A DNA stretch of 64,000 nt from Pyrrhoderma lamaoense (GCA_002794735.1 NBAZ01000004.1:1116001-1180000), one strand, 5' to 3'. Shown: positions 23,597-35,674, counted from the first letter of the stretch. The notes: generated from the sequence alone by a model not told the origin. Numbers and translations: made by a program.

Positions 23597-26058
23597 TCAC
23601 ACCGTCTGAATTTCTCCTATGAGTATTGCGTCTGCAATCTCCCCCTCCTTTAGTTCTGACGGGCCGTTTTCTCGTTTTTGAGGTAGTATTACCAAACCAT
23701 TAGCTCCACTCATACTGGCCACCCGGCTTGAACGCTGTCCTCCAGTTGACCTAGCTTTCAAACCTGACGATCCGGCACTAATTATGACTCTGTGGAACTC
23801 GGTACGGGGATCAAGCTTCATTGGATCTTGAACCTAGATGCCACCCGAGAAAATTGCTTCTCCTATACCAGATTACAAATGATAAACACTTACTTGAACT
23901 TGAACTCGGGACAATTGGCATTTGGATTCCGGCCAACCTCCGAGTTTCCTTAACGCTGGGATTACAAAAATATAGAAACAGACTAGCGCTGATGCAGGAT
24001 TCCCTGGAAGGGCGAAGATGGGCTTAAGCCTTGGCCCTTCATCTGTAGTGACTGGTATAGTTGCAAATGTGGTTGGTTTTCCCGGCTTAATAGTAACACG
24101 ACCAAAGTGTATAGTCCCATTGAGATGCTGCTCAATGACGGGCTTTAGTAGATCAGACGCCCCCATTGATGTCCCACCTGTTGTTAAGACAAGGTCTGCA
24201 CGAGAGATCCCATCTCGTATCGCCTCAACGTGAGACCGTATACTGAGATAATACCAAGTTAAATTCATGCCCAAATCTAATATGAAACTAGCATACTCAT
24301 CCTTAACAATCCCGAGATCAATGACCTCGTATCCCAATGTCTCAAGGGCGGCTCGCAAAGACGGACGATTAGTATCCCAGACTCCAAACCACTTCTCTGC
24401 TGATGACTGATTTGATCTATCTTCTTTACGAGGATTAGAGTTATGAAGATCTGCTAGTTCGTTTCCTGTGCTCATAATTGCTACCAATGGTTTACGATGC
24501 ACTATCACCTGCCGTTTTAAACCCCCAGTGTTAGAGACAGATTCGCCTTGAAATTTTATATATATATACCTCTTTACGCCCAACAAAAGCTAAAGTCCCA
24601 ATCTCTCCTCCTGTTCCATGAAGGATCTCTCCCTTCATTAACACTAGATCTCCGCGTCTGACGTCCGATCCTGCGGAACGAATGTTTTCTCCAGGTGATG
24701 TTCGTTTTAGAGTACGGACCTCTGCTTCTTCTCCATCTGCAGTCGATACCACAAGTTCGGTATCCTCAACAATGACAACGCTATCTGCGCCCGCGGGCAG
24801 AGGTGCACCTGTATTGATTCGATATATACAACCCTTGGGAAGTGGAGTAGCGAGTGCATGATTATGTGGAGTTACAACTCGGTAAAGACCAGGGGTATCA
24901 GATGCTTTCAGAATGATTTTGATAAGTGTATGGACTAAGACATCCTATGGTTTTGAGCTCACAGCGTACAGCGTACCCATCCATATTGGTCGTAGGAGAT
25001 ATAGGGACATCCTGTGGGGCGTAGACATCCTCAGCAAGTATTGTTCCTCTCAATTTTGAGGTCACCTATTGTTTTGAATTGAGATAAAATGAAGTGAAGC
25101 GTGTTTTTTCATGAAAACTGACTAGTCTCTTCGTTGGTTCCGTTACTGTTATATGTCGAAAAATGATATTCAAAGCATCTTCAAAGGATATGAGGGCATA
25201 AGGAGAAACTCTGTGTCTTTTAGCCACTTGAATAAATAAAGCAATTTGATATTGAACATTCTTATTTATATTATGCAGACCTTACGCATATAGTCACCTG
25301 AGAAACTTCCACTGTGCGAGCGCTTGTGTCCATGGGACGGTTTACGTTCATGGTGAGCGCAATTGTGTTCATGTGTATGCCTTTGATCCTTCCCCAGCAC
25401 GTTGCCGATCGTGCGAGTTTGAGTTAGGGATAGATGTGCACCTCTTCCTGTCCCTCCTTTCATTAATTCTAGAGCATGTTCAATGACCCCAGAACTCAGC
25501 AGCGCGTCCAGAGTCTCTTTGACAGCCTTCGTACTTCCAGGGAGTGTTACAATCAAAGTTTCTGGTACTCCAGAAGTCCCTGCAACAGGGCGTGACAACG
25601 CACCTAGGGGCGTATGCTGCAGTGAAGTAGAAAACAAAAGATGGACTATTCCAGGAGCTTCACGATCCAACAAAGGCTTGATGGCCTAAAAGATCACGTA
25701 AATCGAGTGTCTGCGTTTGTATCACCAAAAACCTATGCTGTAAGCTAACCTCGGGAGTCCGATCTCGAATTCCAAATCCCGTTCCGCCAGTAGTTAAAAT
25801 CCAATCAGTGGTACCCGATGCTACCCACGAACGGATGACTTCACGAATTTGCAATAAATCATCCGGAGATATAGCAGTCTTCACCACCTGAAATCCTCTC
25901 CCTGTTACCAATTCCGTAATGAGTGGTCCTGACCTATCCAATGATCCGTCTCTTGAGGCGGTGTCACTCACTACGATGATCAAGATTAATCTGACTAATT
26001 ATTAGTTTCTTCAGGTATTGGATACTATACCTGTTAATACAGCAACTCGGAAGGTCAT
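23597..26058 (-). CDS. Molybdenum cofactor biosynthesis fusion enzyme (gephyrin/CnxE type, MogA-MoeA)
   Basis: The start at 26058 gives MTFRVAVLTVSDTASRDGSL after a first intron. The N-terminal G domain (MogA-like, molybdopterin adenylyltransferase) has ILTTGGTGFGIRDRTPE and GVPETLIVTLPGSTKAVKE. A His-rich linker follows (HTHEHNCAHHERKPSHGHKR). The C-terminal E domain (MoeA-like, molybdate insertion) has APQDVPISPTTNMDGYAV, INTGAPLPAGADSVV, LVAIMSTGNEL, DLVLTTGGTSMGASDLL and IFALPGNPASALV, ending GEIADAILIGEIQTV. The domain order G then E matches gephyrin rather than plant Cnx1. It performs the last two steps of molybdenum cofactor assembly. No frame breaks were seen. Confidence 0.93.
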
Positions 26059-26291
26059 TGCACAGAATTTTATGGATCAGCACAATGTGTTCCAAGACTA
26101 ACTCAGCGAGGCATTATATAACACAAAATAATAACATTAATATTAATCTTCTCGGTCTTGACCGGTGGTCCTGTGACTCTATATCTTACATACGTGCATC
26201 TTTTTTTGTCTGGTGGCACGCAAACCTGAGCTCATCACGAAATGCCGTATGAAAACAAAATAGTAAGAACATAAACGAAAAACGATACAAT

Positions 26292-29117
26292 CTAGAAGAC
26301 GAGTTCTTCGACCTGATAAGGGCCCAAGTTGAGATTTGCCTGTTCCATTGCCTGCTTACGGCGTTTTCTCCAGTCAACTTCTTCCCCACGTTTCTTTTTA
26401 CTACTCGCATCCACTACAGCTTTTGCCTGTGCTTTCGAAAATGGAGCAAGTGGTCCGCATAACAACCCTAAATCTTCGTTCACCGTTATTAAGGGAGCAA
26501 TACCTGAGGATATGCGACGTAAAACGTCATAAGTAGAAGGGTTTTGTAAGAGGGATAAGAAGGACGAGTCCAATATTGCTTGTGTGAAATTGAGGAGCTG
26601 AATACAGTTACATTTAGATAAGTATTTGGCAAGTTAGTCAAAACTAGGTGTGGTACTCACTCTATCTAGTGAAGGTAGAAGCACTCCCTTAACACGTTCC
26701 AGTTTCTTACTGTGTGAAATGACCGGAATCGGTACGTTGTGTTCATTTCTACTTAGCTCCACATTTCCAAGCGGCAAGTCCTTATTTGCATGAATTCGTA
26801 GCCACTCCTCGATAATATCCAAAATAAGCATTAAGTCCACAATATCCGAAAAATGTTCCTGGATTGCTTTGCGCCAAGCTGGGGGTGAGGCTGGATATTC
26901 TACAATATGAGCGAGAAAGGAGGCTAATGGCGGTACATTTGTCTGTTCGTCTTTTCTGTGTTTCTGCTTCAGTTGTGGTTGGTCATCCGCCATTGGCTCA
27001 TCCCCAGCGGGTGCATCTTTTGTGCTTTTGTGATGTTGTATTACTACGTTAAGAAGACGTAAAGCTTCACTCTCAGGTATATCAACTACCCGAATGAAGC
27101 ATTCTCGTATTGTTTCCTACAACGGCTTTGTCAGGTAATGAGTCCTCTTAAAGCTTTCAAGAAGTTGCATACCCAGTCGTTATGTTGCTGAAGAACAGAT
27201 AAAATCCCTCCATTAATCATACTATGGCTGACAAGATTTTTGGTTACGAGATAGCGACATATTTTAGGTGAATAAGGCTTTCCAGGGGGCAGGTCGGACT
27301 GCAGAACAATGCTCAATATTCGAGTGACGAAAGCATAGTCGAATAAATTTTTATTGGTATAATCCTATGACATACTCCAAATGTCAGCATTCATCCATAA
27401 GATCCAAATTTAATCAAACATACGATTGGCTTCGTCAATTGGGGTACATCGACTTCGTCCATGTCTACGTCCTGGCTAACGGTGCTTTGTATTGCTGTCA
27501 TTTTACTTTTCCCCTTTATCTTGGTTTCGTTTGATTTCACCCAATTGAAAAATATTTTATCGGCATCAACAACTCTCTCTTCTTCAACTGCCTCCTGCAG
27601 TTTCATTAACATCACCTCCTTTCCGTCTGTTAAAGTGTTTTCTTCACTGGATACTGCTTCGAGCCACTTTGCACCACTGTCTCCTTTTCCCAATGCATTC
27701 GCGATCGTAGAAAAAGAAGGTACGGTGTAAGGAATAACAAGTACACTCGCTCTTACACTTTCTGTACGCGACTCAGAAGCCATAGGTTCTAGTAGTAATA
27801 ATGCTGAGAAGAGCTTCCCTTTACTAATTTTATTGATATGCATGAAGGTGATCTTTCCAGGGTTGATGGGATTGGAAGAACTGATGAGCTTAGCAATACG
27901 CCATACTGCACATCCCACAACAAGAGACAAATTTCCGGTTTCGAGGTGATAGCCGCGAGTAGGACAAAAGACGAGCCGAGGCTAAGGACAGAAGCCTGTC
28001 TCTTGGCTTTATCATCCGTCTTAGATGTGAAACTCAGATCTTTTAATTTCAAAGTGTCTCCCTTCAAAAGTGCACATCTGACTTCTGAGTGTAAAGCATC
28101 CAATTTGAAAAAACGCCATGACCCGCTCGTTTCTAAGAACAATACTTGAGTTATACCTTTGGCGAGATATACTTCCATCACATACCGAGAATACTAATAT
28201 GACCGGAGGCGTCGCAGGAGATATCCAGTAGTTGTTCCGCATCCACATCCGGAATAGATACGTCATCCAAGAGTACCAGCTTCCCTTCTTCGTTCTTTCC
28301 TACAACACTAAAGCAAAGATCCTTCCCATTAACAGTAAATATTATTATAACAGTTCCATTCGGCGGAATCCCGGTCGCTAGTGCAAATTCACAGTTTTTT
28401 TGTAGAAAAGAGAAAACTTTAAAGACTTTTTGCTTTTCATCCCTCACGGAGGTGTAGTCATAAGGAGTTGACAACTCGAGATTTGTGTTCATTACCCTAC
28501 CGGATTTAGAAATCACGAAGAGTGTTTCAGAGTATAGTTCGGGTATGAGATATTCAGCATCATAAGGCAGCTGGTAACGGCAGAAATTAAGCAACGAACA
28601 ACTCCGAGAAACATTAGTCACTGACCACCGTAGATACTCTATTCTGTGACGACCCAATTTGTCCATCTACCTCTTCTTTCCAAGACCATACGACACGCTT
28701 AGAAAGCTCAATATCCCTTATCTCCTTAGAGCTATCGACAGTGACATATGTTCTCCTATAAGCAGTGTTATCTTCATTAGTAAGGACAGTGACTGGGGTG
28801 GAATAGAAGCTGGTAGATGGGCCTGATGTGTGAGAAGAAACTGGATGGAGGCCCGCAAGCTAGTTATTGTGCATTAGCTCATCAGCTACAGGGAGGTAGT
28901 GAGTATGAGTCGTACGAACATCAAGAACATGTATTCCATCTCCCTGAACTGCTACAGTAAGCAAACCGTCTTCTATTCTTGATACAGCAGAATGAGAAGC
29001 AAGGATAAAGGGTCGTTCATCTAGTGCGACTGTTTTTCCTAAAGACCTTTTAGAAGATGAGGGCAGAGTATATGCTGCCAGTACGTATGGGTCGCCAATC
29101 GACAAGTTGGAATTCAT
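26292..29117 (-). CDS. Large conserved protein, possibly nucleolar NOL11-like
   Basis: Minus-strand gene starting MNSNLSIGDPYVLAAYTLPS. The first half looks like beta-propeller strands (DGLLTVAVQGDGIHVLD, ELSKRVVWSWKEE, ALHSEVRCALLKGD, VLSLGSSFVLLAAITSKPE, LLLWDVQYGVLLSSS). The C-terminal half is helical and ends LGPYQVEELVF after a run containing ILDSSFLSLLQNPSTYDVL. This layout and the closing segment resemble NOL11-type small-subunit processome proteins, but similarity is weak by eye and I would accept another family. The first intron appears to use donor GTTCGT, giving GIHVLDLAGLHPVSSHT across the junction. Several exons; the borders in 28630-28860 are uncertain. It lies divergent from the CCHC gene at 29473. 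Confidence 0.5.
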
Positions 29118-29472
29118 TACCAGGCCCTAGTCTTGCAAAACGTTGTGATCACAGCCAGCAACTTAATGATTCAAATTTTTGAGAGTCGGTATTCTACTAC
29201 GATTGATCGCCATACCCCAATTGGTCATTGGCCCATAAATAGAAAATACGTATGCATTAACCTCTTAAGCATGAACCTCATGTAGTGCATATGTATTTAA
29301 TAATGAGATCCAGCTTCCTCAGCTCGCGTGCAGGGCCTTGTTTTTGTCTCACATATGATTAAAGCGGTTGCTTCATTCAAGCTAATGATACATGCCGTAC
29401 TCTTTGTCCATTGAATTTTAGATATTTAATTCACAGCAATTCGCTTTCCAAGCCACTACCACAACTACAACC

Positions 29473-30161
29473 ATGGGTTCAAGGCGACATTCGGCCCTGA
29501 AACCAAACCACGCAAGAAACCTCACTGTAAGAAATGCGGAGAACTGATGCAAGGTCATAAGCGGAGGCAATGCAAGGTGCCCACCTCGGCAATTGTACCT
29601 AGAAGACGAAAATCGTTACAGTCCAAATTAACAAAGCAATTTTCTCAGCTCAGTGTCGATGATAATATCGATAAGCCCGAGAAACAGACTTCCGAACCAA
29701 AGCCGGTTGGGACTAGGCTCGTTATGTCTGAGTCTATGCTAGCTCAGCTCGATTTTCTCGCCAGACCAGGGATGCTAACTACTACAAACTATGATATCAA
29801 AGATATTAACGATCTTCCATTGCGAGTTCAACCAAAGTGGGACAGGGACGTTGCGAATGTCTTCAAAGTTGAAACTGGCGAGGTGGCCAAATTGATAGAA
29901 GACGCTAAAGCTCGTGGACTGTTTGGACGGGCGAGTCCGTCTGACGAAGCTGAGACAGACTGGTTAATTCTTGGGAAGGATGAGACAATGGTCAACGATA
30001 TGTCGAAGCAAATCGACAGACGTGGTTACACATTTAATCTCCTTAGCTTCTATAGCAGTGATCGATGTGGGTTGTCGTCGGCAAGGGCATATATTGGAGT
30101 CGAGGATAATAGCGATGTTAATAATAATAATAGTACAAGTAGTGGTACTGCTAATTGTTAA
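29473..30161 (+). CDS. Unidentified protein with a C-x2-C-x6-H-x4-C knuckle (copy A; one frame slip)
   Basis: The best start is ATG 29473 in strong Kozak context, giving MGSRRHSALKP; the frame then slips by one base within about 29494-29506 and continues as KPRKKPHCKKCGELMQGHKR. The knuckle has Cys-Cys-His-Cys with spacing 2-6-4, longer in the middle than a retroviral-type zinc knuckle. A basic stretch, a Gln/Ser linker and a helical region follow (LAQLDFLARPGMLTT, PKWDRDVANVFKVETGEVAK, LIEDAKARGLFGRA). The tail is Asn/Ser-rich from an AAT repeat. I do not recognise the family. The next gene downstream carries the same knuckle, so the two may be diverged duplicates. Nucleic-acid binding is possible but not shown. 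Confidence 0.6.
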
Positions 30162-30580
30162 GATTGAGTTGTAACAGCGCCTTTGCTAACGAATTGATAC
30201 TGTTCTCATTCAAATCACTGTCTCCTTGTTTTTTCTTCTTCTTTTTTGGATCACACTGAAATCACCGCTTGGCTCTTACCGACCATTGTTCTTGGTGTGT
30301 GCTGCCGATCAAACATTGACTCATGAGTACTAGTGTGGTATTCGTTGATCGGAGATTTATCCAAGTATTGACGACTCGAAGGACACTTCCTTTTGTCACG
30401 CTTTATTCTCCTTACTCCTCTTCCTTCGCGACACCATCGGAGGCGCGTATCCATCCCTTCTCTGGGCCAGTGCACCACAGCTACTCGCACATCATTGCCA
30501 GAAGAATATTCTAAAGTCTACTTAAAACGCCCACAATCAATTCGCTTCCCCCCTCTACACTGCATATTCATTATCTCAAG

Positions 30581-30652
30581 GTAAGTCAGACTCGCGACGC
30601 GTTTTTCAGCTATCTTTAACGCCAAACACAAATACAACTCTGCACTGTTTAG
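30581..30652 (+). other. Probable 5' UTR intron of the copy B CCHC gene
   Basis: A clean donor GTAAGT at 30581 follows CTCAAG, and an acceptor CTGTTTAG ends at 30652, giving a 72-nt intron with a branch-like TTTAAC inside. No open frame with a sensible protein crosses it, and the coding start is at 30763, so it would lie in the 5' untranslated leader. The 600-bp stretch 30162-30762 otherwise holds a CT-rich promoter-like sequence. Confidence 0.45.
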
Positions 30653-30762
30653 CCGCCATCTCCATTCCAGCATTCCTCTTATAGCATCGTGGACGCCGAA
30701 GTATAGGCCTAGATTTCTAAGGATTTAAGAGTGTGCCAAACCAGCCTCAAGTGTCGTAGTAG

Positions 30763-32241
30763 ATGGCATCTCCCTCTCCGGTGGCCCATCGCAAGCAGCA
30801 TCGATGTCGTACTTGTGGTCAACTCATGAAGGGTCATCCTAAGAATGGGTGTTCACCAGGGGATCAACTTGAGCAGTTAGATGAGGTAGAAATTCTACAT
30901 AATCAGAATTTCAAAGCGAATGATGTTGCAAAACGCGGCTCAACAACTCCCCGGGCTCAATCAAATGGACCCACAATACCTTTTGTCACAGACGCTGGCC
31001 CATCATGCACTCCAGATCGCACAGACAAAGCACACGACTTAAGCATCGAAAGGACTGTCTCACCACCAGCACGTTGGGAACAATGGAAGAGCATGTGGCC
31101 CGTACGATTGGACGACCAACGCCCCGTTATGCCGGGGGCCTTTGCTAATGATAGACCCAGTTTGATATCTGTTCCACCACCCCTGAAAGAGCGTATAGGC
31201 CCGAAAGTTGAGGACATAGATGAGACATACGCTTCTTCTCATAGTATAAGAGCAACACCTTCAGAAGATGGATGGAATTTGATCTCTCCTCCATCCCGGG
31301 AAAGATACGTATCTGCACCACTTCAAGAGATGCCAACCATGATTATTCAACGGGGTACTGGTGAGGAGCAGAATAGTCTCATTGATACTAGACAAGGGAC
31401 TCCGATTCCGAATCGCCCACGGTATGCTAGCGAGAGCCTTCCGCGACCACCTAAAAACCTTCTAGACCGTCTTAGTGGTCCACCGGTAGGAAGTGCGTAT
31501 GACCACAACAGTGAAGGAGATCAAGAGACCTTCTCAGACTCAGATACAGAACCAGAGACTGAGGTCGACGCAAATTCTGACACACATGGATCCGTCATAT
31601 TCCAAAATCTCTCCAACATTGCCGGCACCTTCTCTTTTCGCAAGACTCAGAGAAGATACAAACCACCCTTTGGTCGCCACCCTCTTTCGCGTAGCATTGA
31701 CGACCCTTCTTCTGGCTCTATGATCTCTGAATTACTTACCCCAGGGAGCCAGCATGATGTACCACGAAGCTCAGTCCAGACTATAGCTGCTACAGCTGAA
31801 AGTCGTGGCTTGAGGGTTGTTTGCTTCGTCAGTGGTACCCATACAGTTCTTCCGGGGTATGTACGTTTGCGTATTGAAAGGGCTGAGGTGGAAGATAGAC
31901 ATTTACCGATGAGAAGGATGGAGGATAGAGTAGTACCAGTGATAGGGATGGATGATAGACACGTACCGTTGAGAGGAATGCGTCGACGTGGGGAGTATAG
32001 GTATGACCCACATCAGTACCAGCCTAGTTATCGCGATGACTATGTGCACGTACAAGCGCGTTCGCCCTCCCGTTCGGTTAGGCCTCATACGCCTAACCAC
32101 CCCTCGTCGTCACCCACTCCAGTGCCAGCCGCGCCGCCTACCGCTAATAATGTTTCCCTGTGGCTGATCTTCTCTATATTTCTGGTGGCTTTCATCTCCT
32201 GTATTCTTCTCTTATGTGCACTCTCATCTATACCGGCCTAA
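30763..32241 (+). CDS. Unidentified CCHC-knuckle protein with C-terminal membrane anchor (copy B)
   Basis: A single exon of 492 codons starting MASPSPVAHRKQHRCRTCGQ. The knuckle CRTCGQLMKGHPKNGC has the same C-x2-C-x6-H-x4-C spacing as the neighbouring gene. Almost all of the rest is disordered and rich in Pro, Ser and Arg, with an acidic patch (SDSDTEPETEVD) near the middle. Three exact-length 10-residue repeats ([ED]DRxxPxxxM) lie near residues 377-406. The C-terminus is a single hydrophobic helix (LWLIFSIFLVAFISCILLLC) followed by only ten residues, so it is probably tail-anchored with the knuckle facing the cytosol or nucleus. I do not recognise the family and infer no function. Confidence 0.7.
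   Translation: MASPSPVAHRKQHRCRTCGQLMKGHPKNGCSPGDQLEQLDEVEILHNQNFKANDVAKRGSTTPRAQSNGPTIPFVTDAGPSCTPDRTDKAHDLSIERTVSPPARWEQWKSMWPVRLDDQRPVMPGAFANDRPSLISVPPPLKERIGPKVEDIDETYASSHSIRATPSEDGWNLISPPSRERYVSAPLQEMPTMIIQRGTGEEQNSLIDTRQGTPIPNRPRYASESLPRPPKNLLDRLSGPPVGSAYDHNSEGDQETFSDSDTEPETEVDANSDTHGSVIFQNLSNIAGTFSFRKTQRRYKPPFGRHPLSRSIDDPSSGSMISELLTPGSQHDVPRSSVQTIAATAESRGLRVVCFVSGTHTVLPGYVRLRIERAEVEDRHLPMRRMEDRVVPVIGMDDRHVPLRGMRRRGEYRYDPHQYQPSYRDDYVHVQARSPSRSVRPHTPNHPSSSPTPVPAAPPTANNVSLWLIFSIFLVAFISCILLLCALSSIPA
31891..31980 (+). repeat. Three tandem 30-bp coding repeats
   Basis: Units at 31891-31920, 31921-31950 and 31951-31980 are each 30 bp, begin GA[AGT]GATAGA and end GGATG or GAATG. They encode EDRHLPMRRM, EDRVVPVIGM and DDRHVPLRGM inside the copy B CCHC protein. 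The length is a multiple of three, so copy-number change would keep the frame. Confidence 0.85.
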
Positions 32242-33555
32242 ATGACCTATTATCAACGACGATGCATTTACACTTGACTTCAACTCATCGAAGGAACTGA
32301 TTCACGAGCCACCAAATAAAAATGCATGGGTGTAAACTCTTATTTGATTGTAGTATCTCTATCGTTTATTTTTTTACAATCGAACAATAGCCAATCTCCA
32401 TCCATTTTTTGTAGTCATCAATAAGGTTGTATATTTCTTTTATACTCATTACTCTCTTATTTTCCTTCATCCATTTCTCCACCGTTTGCTTAGGTTTTCT
32501 ATAGTGTTTCATATTTACTTTAATCTTTCTATCTAAGCCCTTGTACTTGAACCTCTTGCACATCTATCGTGACGCTTTTTCTTCACCATTACCCCTTTCC
32601 ACTTATTTTTTCCCGGTATCTAACCCTCTTGTCCAATCTACCCCCTGCCCTTCTTATTATCCCTATTCCTATTCCCTTCACCCTTACCCTCGGCTCTTGA
32701 GATGCCTACTAACCGTCCCATCCGATATGCCATATGCTTTATGCCTTAACTATGATATGCTTTGTCTGTCTGGTTGCCTGTTTTTGTCTGTTGTTATATT
32801 CAGTTTTTTAAACGTATTATCTTTTTTTCTCCATCTTTTTTTTCTTCTCTTGCTTCTTTCCCACTCAAGAAGCTGCATGATGAATTGACTGATCCGAGAA
32901 AGGAGTAGGGAAAAAAACTTCCAGAAGAAATCGTATGTAAATTACTAAAAAAATATACGGATTGGTTCGTTTTCCTTCTTTTCTACCTAAAAAAAAGGAA
33001 GTATATACATGTACTTCGTAGATATAGAAACCCCTACCCCCCTCTGTCTCCCATCTTTCCCTAAATTTCCTGATACTTCGATATTAGGAAATTGTGTACC
33101 GCCCCCTAGATGTGAGGATTTTCCATCAATCTCTCATCCTCTTCCCCTTTTGTTCTCTTCCTTGTCCTTTCCCCTTTTTTCTATTAGCCATCTTTCTTTT
33201 TTCTTCCTTTCTTTCCATTTTTATCCATTCCGGTATATATAATATATATTTCATATTTCATTCTTCCTTCCCTTTTATTCGCTAGTTCTAGTTCTAGTTA
33301 TTTGGGTTATATATTCTATTATATTATATACATAGCATAGGAATGATGTGTATCAGTACCCCTCCTTTCTTCTTCTTCAATACCTTTTTTTTTCATCTTT
33401 CTTTCGTTCTTTCGTTCTTTCATTCATTTTTTTGTACATGTACTTTGTAGTACAATCTGCACTTGTATACGTATATTTTCTCCTGAATCTATCTTTCATT
33501 TCATCTCATAATAATTACATGATGACTTGTCGATTACATATTTTCTGAGTTGGAG

Positions 33556-33571
33556 CCACACACACACACAA
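33556..33571. repeat. CA dinucleotide microsatellite
   Basis: About seven CA units in a row. It sits at the point where plus-strand composition turns from pyrimidine-rich to purine-rich. Confidence 0.85.
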
Positions 33572-34758
33572 CCAAGTGAGACTTAGACTATACTATAAGC
33601 GAAAGAAGACGAAGAAGCACGGGGTACGTTATATGGACGTGAGAAAACGAGTATAATTCTTTCTAACTAGTTATTGGTTCAGTAGTTTTTAGTTACTGAT
33701 TTTTCGGTCATATTTTGATCGTTGCTATCCCCGGTGAAAAAAAAGTCGGTCACGAATAAAAATGGAAGGGGGAGGAGGAAGAATTAGAACTCACTTGATT
33801 AGTTTCGAGAAACAGAATATATGACGTAATTTGACAAGTTAATTTCAAAATCAGGGGAAGCGCGGGAAAACCGTGGGGTTAAGAGAAAGTGGGGAAAGAA
33901 AGGAAAAGAGAGAGTTGGGGGGGCCAGAGAAAGAGAGGGCAAAGGGGGTGGTACGGTGAAACCATTTTTATGAGAATGCATAGATTGAAACCACAAAAAC
34001 CCTTTAAGGAAAGAACTGAAAAAGAGAGGGAGAGGGAAAGATGAGATAAGACGAGGACGAGTAGGCGGCCCTTATCTGTCTGACTTTATCTCATAAGGAA
34101 CAACTGGAACACCGGCGGGGACACGAGGCACGAGTTTTCCATTCATTCCATTCATTGATTCAATGAACTCGTAGATGAATTTGAATTTTCGTTAAAAATA
34201 ATAACAAAAAAAATCCTACACTTCACATTATTTGATTTACGTTTTTTTAAGATTGACACGAGTTCCTCTTAACCTTGTTCTCAGATCGTTCAAGCAAAAC
34301 GAGAAAAGAGTAGGGTTCTTAAACGAAAGTTCAAAGTAAAGTTGATTAGTTAAGTGTACTATTCGTAGTGATAGTATAAGCCTGCACTACGGTTTGTACA
34401 TTCTAATCATTATAATCATAATTATAATAATATATTGAAAGTACTCGATATCTAGGCTATAAACGCACACAACATGTTCGTTGTGTTCATCTACTTACTA
34501 TATTTTACCTCGCGGGAGCTATCAAAGAAAATTTAAAAGAATCACGAGCCCAAGTAGCAGTAACATGAACATCAATGTTTAATGCCATCTCCTTAACATT
34601 AATCATACTCATTAAAAAGTAGAGTTTTCGTGACGAAGCATGACATCAGTCGTCCTAACGGTAATTTAGTAATGCCAAGCTCTGGAGTCATCGACCCAGA
34701 ACGTTTTCGCGGATTTTCTACTCTGTAAACAAGAAAGGTAAAGAAAAAAAAACGATCC

Positions 34759-34913
34759 GCGATCTCTGAGTAAATTTATATATCTTCGTCTTCATCTCTA
34801 TTCTTACAGATACAAACCTAGTTGCGACTTATAGATTACCCGCGCGATCTCTAAGTATAAATCTTCATCTTTATTGATATTCTTACAGCTACAAACCTAG
34901 TTGCGAGCTATAG
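34759..34913. repeat. Imperfect direct repeat, two units of about 70-76 bp
   Basis: Unit one (about 34759-34834) and unit two (about 34844-34913) share GCGATCTCT, then ATCTTC and TATTCTTACAG, then TACAAACCTAGTTGCGA and a closing TATAG. The middle differs by small substitutions and gaps. The shared TTCTTACAG resembles a 3' splice site. No coding potential was seen across it. Confidence 0.8.
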
Positions 34914-35674
34914 TTAATCCGGTGGCCCAATGACCCCCCAGTGATAAGGCGCGCAGAATTGTCTCTACCAGCAACAAACGATGAAATCAGAACGAACAAG
35001 CAAGCGTGTAATTTGGAATTCACTTCTTATCCATTTGTCTTGTCAGCGGGTACGAAGGTTAAAGAGATACACACTTCCTTATTCCATATGATATCTACTC
35101 TCAAGAGTGTTTCATGATATAAGTAGACTGTTTAAACCAAAGATACAAATCAACGATAAGTAAAACTCAATATCAAATTACCAAGGAATGAGGGGAATAC
35201 GATGGACGGATGGAGAAAAGGAGCGTGAAAGATGGAAACCACATGAGTGGGGTCTCAGATAATCCAAACAAAAAAACTATAGCTATAACTGACTGTAAAG
35301 TCCAAATAGGTAAGCAAGAAAAAAAAAAAAGAAAAAAGTGTTTGCATTGAGAATGACTGATTAGTGAACACAAGTTTTGATATTAAATTGATAGAAGACA
35401 GGGCAGGACAGGAGTAGGAATCAAGAAAGACAGTGAAGAGATCATGAGGTCCAAGAAAGTATAGTACGTGTCGTGTCGTAAAGATGAAGTGAGATATAAC
35501 AAGAACTTATCAAAAGTATAATGAAAATCCAAAAGCGAGGAAAGGTAGGTAGAGGGGAAGAGAAAGAAAAAGAGTGAGAGAGGGAGATGGAGAGAGATGT
35601 AACAGAGCTAATGAATAATGAGAAAAATAGATAGGGAAAAAATGAAGAGTCAACATCCACCTAGCCAGAGTCCA

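Noticed and set aside
32366..32563. Lys-rich 65-residue minus-strand open frame
   Set aside because: Lys/Ile/Tyr richness is expected from AT-rich sequence; no start context, homologue or exon structure could be supported.
34141..34185. Near-palindrome around TCATTGATTCAATGA
   Set aside because: Too short and made of ATTCATTC-type low-complexity sequence; no terminal inverted repeats or target-site duplication nearby to suggest a transposon.
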